Source: Chachezhania antarctica
GTDB lineage: Bacteria; Pseudomonadota; Alphaproteobacteria; Rhodobacterales; Rhodobacteraceae
DNA: 64,000 nt
Reading direction: 5' to 3'
Assembly (NCBI RefSeq): GCF_003646465.1
Contig: NZ_QZEX01000004.1
Coordinates: forward strand, 310,001 to 374,000
Part shown: piece by piece, positions 57,007 through 64,000 of the stretch
Layout: each line of letters begins with the position of its first letter
Position numbering within the stretch: the first letter of the stretch is position 1
Position numbers and translations under genes: made by a program
The notes under the pieces: model-generated
Told to the model about the DNA's origin: nothing
Databases searched by the model: none
The model's input: only the letters and a program-made list of their open reading frames with translations

Positions 57007-57984
57007 TTGAACGATCTCAGTCCGACCCTTGCCCCACCCCCCGCCGTGCAGTCGGCCCGGATTGACCACGGGTTGGATCAGGCCGCGATGCAGCCATGGA
57101 TCCGGATGGAATGCCTGCAGCTTAGCCCGGGGCGGCAGCTGGGCCGGATGGAGTGCATGGATCTGGGTGGCCAGCAGATCGTGCGCGAACATCAGGACGC
57201 CGCGGTCCAGAAACTGGGGGCCACGCCCGACAACCTGTGCACGCTGTCCTATTGCACGCTGGATCCCGCGTTCCGGTTTTCCGAATATGACGCTGCCAAT
57301 GCCGACGCGATCTTCTTCATGCCGGGGCGGACGGAGTTCGATATCCACGTGCCTGCCGGTGCGCAGACGACCTATGTCACTTTCGATCACGACGCGTTCC
57401 TGAGCGCCGCCCGCATCCTGAACCCGTCACAATGGTCCGGGGCGGGCGCGGGGCTGACGGCGATCCGGTCGCGGGACAAGCGCCGCTTCGCGGAGGCGGT
57501 CGATCTGTGCTTTCAGGCGGGGAAGATGGCGACGGCGTCGGGCGTGCCCCTTGATACGGTGGGCATGCAGACCAGCCTATTCCAGACGCTCCTGCACGTC
57601 GTGACGGCATCGCTGGATGCGCATCGCCCCCTGCCGCCGGCCGCGCGGGTGAAAGCGATGCAGATCTGCCGGCAGGCCCGCAACCTGGCCGAAGACCGCG
57701 CCGTCACGGACGAGCCGCCAAGTGTGGTGGAGCTGTGCAGCGAACTCGGCGTGTCGCAGCGTACCCTGCAATACGCGTTCAGCACGCATATGGGCATGTC
57801 GCCGATGGCCTATCTGCGCCTTCTGCGTCTGAACCGCGTGCAGGCCATTCTTTGCCGGGCGGAACCGGGCGATACGACGGTGACGGCCACGGCCATGCAT
57901 CACGGGTTCCTGCACCTTGGGCGCTTCGCACAGGATTACAAACGCATCTTCAACGAGTCCCCTTCGGCCACCCTCGCGCGCTGA
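57007..57984 (+). CDS. AraC-family transcription regulator
   Basis: A 325-residue regulator with a C-terminal AraC/XylS domain (about residues 225-325): VVELCSELGVSQRTLQYAFSTH holds the first helix-turn-helix and the GFLHLGRFAQDYKRIFNESP segment the second. The ~215-residue N-terminal region (FMPGRTEFDIHVPAGAQTTYV) suggests a cupin-like ligand domain. The TTG at 57007 is the only early start in frame, with GGAG about 10 nt upstream; a later ATG cannot be excluded. The downstream serine hydrolase gene on the same strand is the obvious target. Confidence 0.87.
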   Translation: MNDLSPTLAPPPAVQSARIDHGLDQAAMQPWIRMECLQLSPGRQLGRMECMDLGGQQIVREHQDAAVQKLGATPDNLCTLSYCTLDPAFRFSEYDAANADAIFFMPGRTEFDIHVPAGAQTTYVTFDHDAFLSAARILNPSQWSGAGAGLTAIRSRDKRRFAEAVDLCFQAGKMATASGVPLDTVGMQTSLFQTLLHVVTASLDAHRPLPPAARVKAMQICRQARNLAEDRAVTDEPPSVVELCSELGVSQRTLQYAFSTHMGMSPMAYLRLLRLNRVQAILCRAEPGDTTVTATAMHHGFLHLGRFAQDYKRIFNESPSATLAR

Positions 57985-58040
57985 ACGGCTGGTTCGTGCA
58001 TTCCGGTAGTATCGTTCATGTGAAAGACGAATTGCGGAAA

Positions 58041-58157
58041 TCGGATAGTCCGACCGCAATGCCGCGACTAATCTTGCGCTCGAGCCGTGGGCCGGGCCCG
58101 GACCTGTGATCCGACCGAACCCACTCGGACTAATTCGCCCCGTTTGATACGGGCGAA
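58041..58157. promoter_or_regulatory. TCGGA-motif cluster and bulged inverted repeat before the serine hydrolase
   Basis: TCGGATAGTCCGA (58041-58053) is a 5-3-5 palindrome. TCCGACCG occurs at 58049-58056 and again at 58110-58117, and TCGGACTA at 58125-58132. A nearly perfect TTCGCCCCGT/ACGGGCGAA repeat (58134-58157, one bulged base) ends 12 nt before the start codon. These suit AraC-type binding plus a leader hairpin. Confidence 0.45.
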
Positions 58158-58169
58158 CCAAGATGACGG

Positions 58170-59369
58170 ATGTTTCCTGATATGTTTGCTTTCTTCACGC
58201 GATTTCATCTTCCGGCCCTGTCAGGTGTTGCCCTGACCGCGTTTCTTTCGGTCGGCCCTGCGGCAGCCTCGGATCTGGACAGCTATCTGAACGACATTCG
58301 CGAGCAGTACGGCGTACCCGCGATTGCAGCGGCGGTGGTGAAGAATGGCGAGGTCGTCGAGGCATCGGCGGTCGGCACGCGCGTTATGGGCCGCGACCTG
58401 CCCGTCACGATCGATGACCGGTTCCACATCGGGTCGAACACCAAGTCGATGACCGCGACGCTGGCGGGCATGATGGTCGATGAAGGCAAGCTGCAATGGG
58501 ACACGACCGTGGGCGAGGTTCTGGGCGAAGACGTGCCGGGGATGAGCGGGAGCCTGTCCAACGCCACGCTCGAACAGCTGCTGTCCCATTCCAGCGGCAT
58601 ACCCGGCGACAATGACGAGCTGCTGGATCTCTATTTCAACGCCGAAACGTTCGACTACAACACCTTCGACCGGCGGCTGCGCGTGCTGGATCACTGGAAG
58701 GAGAACGAGATCACGGTGCCCGAAGGCTCCCCCTTCCAGTACTCCAACATGGGCTACATGATCGCCGGCGCGATGATCGAGAAGGTCTCGGGCGAGGCGT
58801 GGGAGCGGTTGATCCACGAACGGATCTTCGAACCGCTGGGAATGGACTCCGCGGGCATCGGCCCGCCGGCGACCTTCGGCCTGTTGGACGCGGCCGTCGG
58901 GCACATGACCAATGCCGACGGATCGGTGACGCCCCGCCTCTGGGGGCCAGCGGCAGACGGGCCGGTGGTGCTGGGACCGGCGGGCATGGCGCACATGTCG
59001 ATCCTTGATTACGCCAAATGGGCCGACTGGAACGCCGGGAAGGGCGCGCGCGGTCCCGCGCTCGTCTCGCCCGAAACCCTGGCCACGATCCAGGCGCAGC
59101 ATGTCGAAACGCCGGTTCGGGAGAACCCGCCGCCGGGAACGCCCACGACGGGCGGTTACGGTTTCGGCTGGAGCATCGTGGACTACGATTGGGCCGACGG
59201 CCCGTTGCCAACGCATAACGGATCGAACGCGATGAACCTGACGCGGATCATCGTCGATCCCGACCGCGACCTTGGCGTTGTCGTCACGACGAACATCGCC
59301 GGCGCAAATGGCAACGACGCCACGGGCGCAGTGCTGGAGCGTCTGTACACGGCCTACGCCGCCGACTGA
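58170..59369 (+). CDS. Exported serine hydrolase, class C beta-lactamase family
   Basis: A 399-residue serine beta-lactamase-like hydrolase (D-alanyl-D-alanine carboxypeptidase B / esterase EstB type). A Sec signal peptide (ALSGVALTAFLSVGPAAAS) precedes the domain. The nucleophile motif is SNTK (Ser89, Lys92), the second motif YSN (Tyr191, Asn193), and HNGSNAM near the C-terminus takes the place of the KTG box, as in esterase and peptidase members rather than true AmpC enzymes. Substrate unknown. The preceding AraC gene probably controls it. Confidence 0.9.
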   Translation: MFPDMFAFFTRFHLPALSGVALTAFLSVGPAAASDLDSYLNDIREQYGVPAIAAAVVKNGEVVEASAVGTRVMGRDLPVTIDDRFHIGSNTKSMTATLAGMMVDEGKLQWDTTVGEVLGEDVPGMSGSLSNATLEQLLSHSSGIPGDNDELLDLYFNAETFDYNTFDRRLRVLDHWKENEITVPEGSPFQYSNMGYMIAGAMIEKVSGEAWERLIHERIFEPLGMDSAGIGPPATFGLLDAAVGHMTNADGSVTPRLWGPAADGPVVLGPAGMAHMSILDYAKWADWNAGKGARGPALVSPETLATIQAQHVETPVRENPPPGTPTTGGYGFGWSIVDYDWADGPLPTHNGSNAMNLTRIIVDPDRDLGVVVTTNIAGANGNDATGAVLERLYTAYAAD

Positions 59370-59437
59370 CAGTCACGGTGGCGCCTTTGTGCCCCCGCTT
59401 TCCCAACCACCAATAACAAGAACGAGGAGACAAGAGA

Positions 59438-60148
59438 ATGTGCCAGGATCATCCTGAACATACCATCAGCCGCCGGGGGCTTTTTGCCGGCGGTCTGGCC
59501 ATGACCGTTGCCGGGGCTGCGGCCGCGACGCAAGCCACCGGCCAATCGGCCGGACCGGCGCCGACCTCGCCCGAGGAGGCGTTGCAGCGCCTGATGGACG
59601 GCAACGCGCGCTATGTCGCGAACGAGGCGATCAACACCGATCACTCGGTCGGCCGAAATGCTCGGGCGGAAGGGCAGCAGCCCTTTGCCGCGATCGTCTC
59701 CTGCGCGGATTCCCGCGTCGCGCCCGAGCTGATCTTCGACCAGGGGCCGGGCGATCTGTTCGTGGTCCGCGTGGCCGGGAACTTCATCAACGAAGATGGG
59801 CTGGCCAGTCTTGAATTCGGGGCCGCCGTGCTTGGCGTGCAGGTGATCGTGGTGCTTGGCCACACCTCTTGCGGTGCGGTGAGTGCGACGATCCAGTCGA
59901 TCCAGGACAAGGAACTGCCCCCGGGCCATCTGCCGTCGCTGGTCAACGCGCTGCGGCCTGCCGTCTACGACGTTATGGCCACCGGTGCGGACAACCTTCT
60001 GGAAGCCGCCACTGCGAAGAATGCGGTGCTGAATGCCGAAATGGCGTCCAAGGCGGAGCCGATCCTTGCCGGGATGCACGAAGAGGGCAAGCTCAGCTCG
60101 GTTGCGGCGGTCTATGATATCGCCACCGGGAAGGTCGAATTCCTCTGA
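59438..60148 (+). CDS. Tat-exported beta-class carbonic anhydrase
   Basis: A 236-residue zinc enzyme interconverting CO2 and bicarbonate. The twin-arginine signal ISRRGLFAGGLAMTVAGAAA directs the folded enzyme to the periplasm, unlike most beta carbonic anhydrases. The active site is complete: Cys89, Asp91 and Arg93 in SCADSRV, His142 and Cys145 in GHTSCGAV. The family core VVRVAGNFI is kept. Not obviously linked to the serine hydrolase gene 68 nt upstream. It shares an 11-bp hairpin with the convergent dehydrogenase operon. Confidence 0.93.
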   Translation: MCQDHPEHTISRRGLFAGGLAMTVAGAAAATQATGQSAGPAPTSPEEALQRLMDGNARYVANEAINTDHSVGRNARAEGQQPFAAIVSCADSRVAPELIFDQGPGDLFVVRVAGNFINEDGLASLEFGAAVLGVQVIVVLGHTSCGAVSATIQSIQDKELPPGHLPSLVNALRPAVYDVMATGADNLLEAATAKNAVLNAEMASKAEPILAGMHEEGKLSSVAAVYDIATGKVEFL

Positions 60149-60161
60149 TCGACGACACGAT

Positions 60162-60191
60162 ACCGAAGCGGATCACGCGGTCCGCTTCGGT
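60162..60191. terminator. Perfect 11-bp bidirectional hairpin
   Basis: ACCGAAGCGGA (60162-60172) and TCCGCTTCGGT (60181-60191) pair perfectly around an 8-nt loop, filling the gap between the carbonic anhydrase stop and the dehydrogenase stop, which touches the stem. Confidence 0.75.
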
Positions 60192-60953
60192 TCAGCCTTC
60201 GCCACTTATCTTTTTCCGCATCGCGCGCTGATAGGTCTTGGGCGAAGCGCGCATGATCAGCGATGACAGCCGCGCCACGCGGCCCACGGGGATGAATTCA
60301 TCCCCCCTGTCGACGCCCCGCAGGATTACGCGCGCCGCCTCCTCCGGCGTCATGTAATCCACCCCGTCCGCAGCTGATCCCGGGCGCACGACGCCGTCTT
60401 CCGTCCGCGATGCATTGCCGATATTCGTTGCCACGAAGCTCGGCGCCGCGATCAGGCTGCGCACGCCATAGGGCGCCTCTTCCGACCTGAGCGACGAAAA
60501 GAACCCCTGCATCGCGTGTTTCGACGCGGCATAGGCCGTCCGGTTGTGGAGCGGCGCGAAGCCCGCGACCGACGAGATGGCCAGGTGCGTGCCGCGCGCC
60601 TCGCGCACTGGCTGCAGGAAGGCGCGGGCCATTTCGACGGCGGCGAAATAGTTGATCTCGAACACCCGCCGGTGACTGGCGGCATCGCTTTCGGCGAAGG
60701 GGCCGATCTGCGACACGCCCGCATTGTAGATCACGAGGTCGATGGAGGGCCGCGCGGCGATGATGTCGCTTGCCGCCGTGTGCAGGGCCTGCGTGTCCGT
60801 CAGATCCACGGCGACGGGTGTCTGCGCTTCGGTCGCCTCGAGCCCCGTCACATCGATATCCATCAGGACCGAATGCCAGCCTTGCGCGCCGAGTTGCGCC
60901 GCCAGCGCCCGGCCCAGCCCGCCATTCCCGCCAGAGATCACCGCGGTTTTCAT
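60192..60953 (-). CDS. Short-chain dehydrogenase/reductase
   Basis: A 253-residue classical SDR. The cofactor motif GGNGGLG is at residues 8-14, NAG in IYNAGVSQIG, and the catalytic Ser/Tyr/Lys are in AISSVAGFAPLHNRTAYAAS and the following K. An Asp after the second strand (LMDIDVTG) suggests NAD(H) over NADP(H). A basic tail (QRAMRKKISGEG) ends the protein. Start overlaps the epimerase stop by 4 nt; it is the last gene of the operon and probably oxidises an alcohol from the pathway. Confidence 0.92.
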   Translation of the reverse strand: MKTAVISGGNGGLGRALAAQLGAQGWHSVLMDIDVTGLEATEAQTPVAVDLTDTQALHTAASDIIAARPSIDLVIYNAGVSQIGPFAESDAASHRRVFEINYFAAVEMARAFLQPVREARGTHLAISSVAGFAPLHNRTAYAASKHAMQGFFSSLRSEEAPYGVRSLIAAPSFVATNIGNASRTEDGVVRPGSAADGVDYMTPEEAARVILRGVDRGDEFIPVGRVARLSSLIMRASPKTYQRAMRKKISGEG

Positions 60954-61879
60954 AGGCCTGCCTCCCGTCGCCACAGGTCGAAGACCTCGGCCGATGTCAG
61001 TTCCGGCTGGTAGCCGAAATCGTGTTTCAACCGGTCGTTGGCCAGCACGGGGCGGTATTGCAGGAACCGCACCTGTTCGGGCCCGTATTGCGACAGCCCC
61101 AGCGGGTGCGCCACGGCCAGCGCGGCCTTCAGCCCCCAGGCGGGCAGGCGGAGGACAGGTTTGCCCAATGTCTGCGCCAGCGTATCGACAGACAGCCACC
61201 CGTCGCCGGCCACGTTGAAGATACCTGCCGGCCCCCCGGTCGCCGCGCGGCGGACGATGCGGGCCAGGTCCTGCGTCCAGATGAAGACGAACGGGCTGTC
61301 GCAGCCCCGGATCGCCAGCAGCCGCTTGCGATGAAACAGCGCCGTTATCTGGTTGTCTGTGCCGGCACCCAGCACGGTGCCCACGCGCAGCACGACCTGC
61401 TCCAGTTGCGGATGCAGCCAGCGCGCCTGGGCCAGCATCTCTTCGACCTGGCGCTTGTGATCGGCATAGGCGAATTCCGGATTGCCGCGGCAGGGGGCGT
61501 CTTCTGTCAGCGGCACCGGGTTGTCGGCGTGATAGCCATAGGCCGCGCCAGAGCTTGTCACGACAAGGCGTTTGACCTTGTGGTGGATGCAGGCCTCCAG
61601 CACGTTCTTGGTGCCGGTGACATCGACCGCAAAGGCCTGTTCGCGGGTCATGCCCGGAGGCGGTGTGACGATGGAGGCGAGGTGCACGACGACATCGGGT
61701 CTTTCCTCACCGATCACCGTGTCGGGGTCGGAGCCTGTCACATCCATCCGCTGGAAGCGGACAGCGTCGGGCAGGCTGCCACGCGCAAGATCGGTGGCCA
61801 CGATATCGTCCGCGGGCAGGGCAGTGGCCAGCGCGCGGCCGACCATGCCCGCGCCGCCGGTGATCAGGATGCGCGTCAT
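60950..61879 (-). CDS. NAD-dependent epimerase/dehydratase family protein
   Basis: A 309-residue extended SDR. Rossmann motif GGAGMVG at residues 8-14, the Ser in TSSGAAYGYH and YxxxK in FAYADHKRQ. Members oxidise nucleotide sugars, but this subgroup is broad and includes dehydrogenases for steroid or terpenoid alcohols and for lignin-derived compounds, so the substrate is open. Both ends overlap neighbouring genes by 4 nt. Confidence 0.9.
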   Translation of the reverse strand: MTRILITGGAGMVGRALATALPADDIVATDLARGSLPDAVRFQRMDVTGSDPDTVIGEERPDVVVHLASIVTPPPGMTREQAFAVDVTGTKNVLEACIHHKVKRLVVTSSGAAYGYHADNPVPLTEDAPCRGNPEFAYADHKRQVEEMLAQARWLHPQLEQVVLRVGTVLGAGTDNQITALFHRKRLLAIRGCDSPFVFIWTQDLARIVRRAATGGPAGIFNVAGDGWLSVDTLAQTLGKPVLRLPAWGLKAALAVAHPLGLSQYGPEQVRFLQYRPVLANDRLKHDFGYQPELTSAEVFDLWRREAGL

Positions 61880-62772
61880 CGCGGGGCCTCGGTCCGCGAC
61901 ATGATCCGGGCGAGCGCCAGCCCGGATATCGCGTGCCAGATGCCCCAGAAAGCCGCGACCACGGCCATGCCGCCAAGCCCGCCGAAGAAGCCGAAGATCA
62001 GGACAAGGCCAAGGCCGGAATTCTGGATCCCCGTTTCGATGGTGATGGCGCGCCTGTCGAAGGGCGACAGCCGGGCGAGGGTCGCGAAGATGTATCCGCC
62101 GCCCAGGGCGATGGCGTTGTGCAGGATCACCAGCCCGGCGATCCCGCCGGCATAGGCCAGGAACTGCGCCCAGTTGGCGGCCAGGGCAAGCACGATGAAC
62201 GCCACGAAGATCCCCATCGAGATCCACTGAAGCGGCTTGCGCAGCCGCGCCGCAACTGCGGGCCGCTTCGTGTTCAGCGTCACGCCCAACACCAGAGGCA
62301 GGACCAGCATCAGCCCCACGATGATCGCGATGGTGACCGGGTCGACATGTGTCTGGCGCAGGATCTCGGCCGAGGGCTCGTAAAGGCTCCCCCAGAAGGC
62401 GATGTTGAACGGTGTCAGCAGGATTGCCCCGACCGTCGCGAAGGCGGTCATCGACACCGACAGCGCCGCATTTCCGCCCGCGCGGTGGGTGATGAAGTTC
62501 GAGATGTTGCCCCCCGGGCAGGCCGCCACAAGGATCAGCCCCAGCGCGACAGACGCGGCCGGCTGCACGATCATCACCAGCAGGAAGGTCAGCACCGGCA
62601 GCAGCACGAACTGCGACAGCAGGCCCACGATCAGCGGCTTCGGCGCCTGTGCCAGCGCCTTGAAATCGCGCGGCCGCAGGTCGATGGCGATCGAGAACAT
62701 CACCACCGCAAGGATCGCGTTCAGCAGCATCAGCGACCCGGGCGTGAAATCGAGTACCGCCTCGTCGATCAT
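61876..62772 (-). CDS. Bile acid:sodium symporter (BASS) family transporter
   Basis: A 298-residue membrane protein with 9-10 hydrophobic helices. The AACPGGNISNFITHRAGGN segment is the unwound crossover region that binds sodium in BASS-family structures, and GIQNSGLGLVLIFGF is the second crossover. Known substrates include bile acids, pantoate, pyruvate and other organic anions. In this operon with a flavin monooxygenase and two dehydrogenases it probably imports an organic acid to be oxidised. Both junctions are ATGA overlaps. Confidence 0.92.
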   Translation of the reverse strand: MIDEAVLDFTPGSLMLLNAILAVVMFSIAIDLRPRDFKALAQAPKPLIVGLLSQFVLLPVLTFLLVMIVQPAASVALGLILVAACPGGNISNFITHRAGGNAALSVSMTAFATVGAILLTPFNIAFWGSLYEPSAEILRQTHVDPVTIAIIVGLMLVLPLVLGVTLNTKRPAVAARLRKPLQWISMGIFVAFIVLALAANWAQFLAYAGGIAGLVILHNAIALGGGYIFATLARLSPFDRRAITIETGIQNSGLGLVLIFGFFGGLGGMAVVAAFWGIWHAISGLALARIMSRTEAPR

Positions 62773-64000
62773 TTTGCCGACCCGCGCAGCTTGTCGATCC
62801 AGCCGGTCACGGCCTTCCGGTACGTCGCCTTGTCGACGTAATAGGCCATGCGCGGCAGGTCGATGTAGTTCATGCCGCCGGTTGCGCGCTCGAACCCCTT
62901 GGCCTTCGTTTCCTTCAGCTCCTGCGCGGCAGTGGCGCCGGATTTCAGGCCCTCGATGTAGCGCACCACCATCTCGGCCTGTTCGTGCCGGCCTTGCCAG
63001 CCCAGGCCCGACGCTTCGACCATGCCCATCACGAAGAGGTCGTCCCGTTCGGGATGCATGCAGTTCAGGTAAAGATGCGGGGCGGACCCTTGCCAGTTCA
63101 GGTGCGCGCTGTCGATGAAGGGGTAGTCCAGCTTGTAGCCCGTGGCGACAAGGATCATTTCGTAGGCGCTGCTGGTGCCGTCCTTGAAATGGACCGTCTT
63201 GCCTTCGAACCGGTCGACATCCGGGCGGATCGTAATGTCGCCATGGCCCGCGTGGTACAGCACCAGCGAGTTCACGATGGGGTGGCTTTCGTACAGCTTG
63301 TAGTCGGGCTTGGGGAAGCCGTATTTCTGCGGGTTGCCGACGAACCATTTCAGGATCGTGCCGTCCACGATCCGCTTCAGGGCCATCGGAAGCTTGATCG
63401 CGCCGCCCAGCGTGTCGGCGGGTTTGCCGAAGACGTATTTCGGCACGAAATAGTACCCCCGCCGCATCGACAGATCGCAGGATTCCCCGTGATGGATCGC
63501 GTCCACCGCGATGTCGCAGCCGGAATTGCCTGCGCCGATGACCAGCACGCGCTTGCCCGCGAACTGGGTCGGATGGCGGTAGTCCGAGGCGTGGATCAGC
63601 TCGCCCGTGAACTCCCCCTTGAAGGCAGGCATGTTGGGCGTGCTCAGCGTGCCGTTGGCGATCATCAGGCCCGAGAAGTCTTCGGCATGCTCGCCCTCCG
63701 CATCGCGCCACGTGATCCGCCAGCCGTCATTCGGGCCGCCCAGAGGCGTGCAGGACAGGACCTCGGCGCCGAAACGGTAGTGCTTCTTCAGGTCGAAATG
63801 GTCGGCGAACTCGTCGAAATAGCGCTTCATCTCGCGATGCGAGGGGTATTCGGCCACCTCCTCGCGCATGGGGAAATCGGTGAACTCGGTCATCTTCTTC
63901 GAGGAGATGAGATGCGCGGTTTCGTACATGGTCGAGCGAGGGGCATCGATATCCCACAGGCCGCCCACGCCGGAGTTCAGCTCGAACCCCTGAAAGGCGA
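62769..64000 (-). CDS. Flavin-containing monooxygenase (partial, cut by right edge)
   Basis: About 410 residues are visible; the N-terminal FAD motif lies beyond the right edge. Coding continues to the last base (the visible part begins FQGFELNSGVGGLWDIDAP). The NADPH motif VLVIGAGNSGCDIAVDAI is present, as are the FMO family marks LMIANGTLSTPNMP, FKGEFTGELIHASDYRHP, which flank the fingerprint position, and ILVATGYKLDYPF. Relatives hydroxylate amines or sulfides or do Baeyer-Villiger oxidation of ketones. It is the upstream-most visible gene of a four-gene operon. Confidence 0.92.
   Translation of the reverse strand, partial: AFQGFELNSGVGGLWDIDAPRSTMYETAHLISSKKMTEFTDFPMREEVAEYPSHREMKRYFDEFADHFDLKKHYRFGAEVLSCTPLGGPNDGWRITWRDAEGEHAEDFSGLMIANGTLSTPNMPAFKGEFTGELIHASDYRHPTQFAGKRVLVIGAGNSGCDIAVDAIHHGESCDLSMRRGYYFVPKYVFGKPADTLGGAIKLPMALKRIVDGTILKWFVGNPQKYGFPKPDYKLYESHPIVNSLVLYHAGHGDITIRPDVDRFEGKTVHFKDGTSSAYEMILVATGYKLDYPFIDSAHLNWQGSAPHLYLNCMHPERDDLFVMGMVEASGLGWQGRHEQAEMVVRYIEGLKSGATAAQELKETKAKGFERATGGMNYIDLPRMAYYVDKATYRKAVTGWIDKLRGSAK

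Overview
The window is chromosomal DNA of an alphaproteobacterium, most likely a marine Rhodobacteraceae (Roseobacter-type) species. Reasons: high GC with strong GC3 bias, a class I lysyl-tRNA synthetase, an NDUFS4-type complex I subunit gene next to uvrB, the tesA/ybbA/ybbP divergon, an FnrL-type TTGA-N6-TCAA box, an Irr-like box before bacterioferritin and two RTX proteins. No phage, insertion sequence, CRISPR array or rRNA was seen. One tRNA (Arg, anticodon TCT) is present. Genus cannot be fixed from this sequence.

Layout. 1-3.6 kb: mreC (cut by the left edge), mreB, and leuA behind a leucine-rich leader peptide with an attenuator-like inverted repeat. 3.8-8.2 kb: a GH25 lysozyme-like lipoprotein, a long RTX protein and an exported 19-repeat MORN protein. 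8.4-27.9 kb is mostly housekeeping: nadE, an MBL-fold hydrolase, gltX, an NsrR-like Rrf2 regulator, the ybbP-ybbA/tesA divergon, an SRAP-family protein with proline in place of catalytic Cys2, a YkuD transpeptidase, lysS (class I), dacB, nadD and ettA. 28-36 kb: a second RTX protein, small exported proteins, uvrB, the NDUFS4-like subunit, a GNAT acetyltransferase, tRNA-Arg, a beta-barrel protein, a Cys-rich unknown and bfr.

36-46.5 kb: a membrane-anchored TPR/TolB-like protein with a possible DNA-binding N-terminus is transcribed divergently from a 2560-residue glycine-rich autotransporter. The control region between them holds a near-perfect 10-2-10 palindrome, a sigma70-like promoter and two tandem leader hairpins.

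46.5-56 kb: a tightly packed ten-gene minus-strand operon. It encodes a polyamine-type ABC importer (ATPase, two permeases, binding protein), a nitrilase-family amidase, a class III aminotransferase, a flavin monooxygenase, a RidA protein, a DUF1028 protein and an ArgE-like deacylase. A LuxR-type regulator is divergent, and the intergenic region carries a GGGGGTA/TACCCCC operator array. This is the best candidate here for an uncharacterised catabolic system, probably for an amide or amine nitrogen compound.

56.9-60.2 kb: an AraC regulator, a class C beta-lactamase-like serine hydrolase and a Tat-exported beta-carbonic anhydrase. 60.2-64 kb: a four-gene operon (flavin monooxygenase cut by the right edge, BASS-family transporter, NAD-dependent epimerase, short-chain dehydrogenase) in which every junction is a 4-nt ATGA overlap, ending in a perfect 11-bp hairpin shared with the carbonic anhydrase gene.
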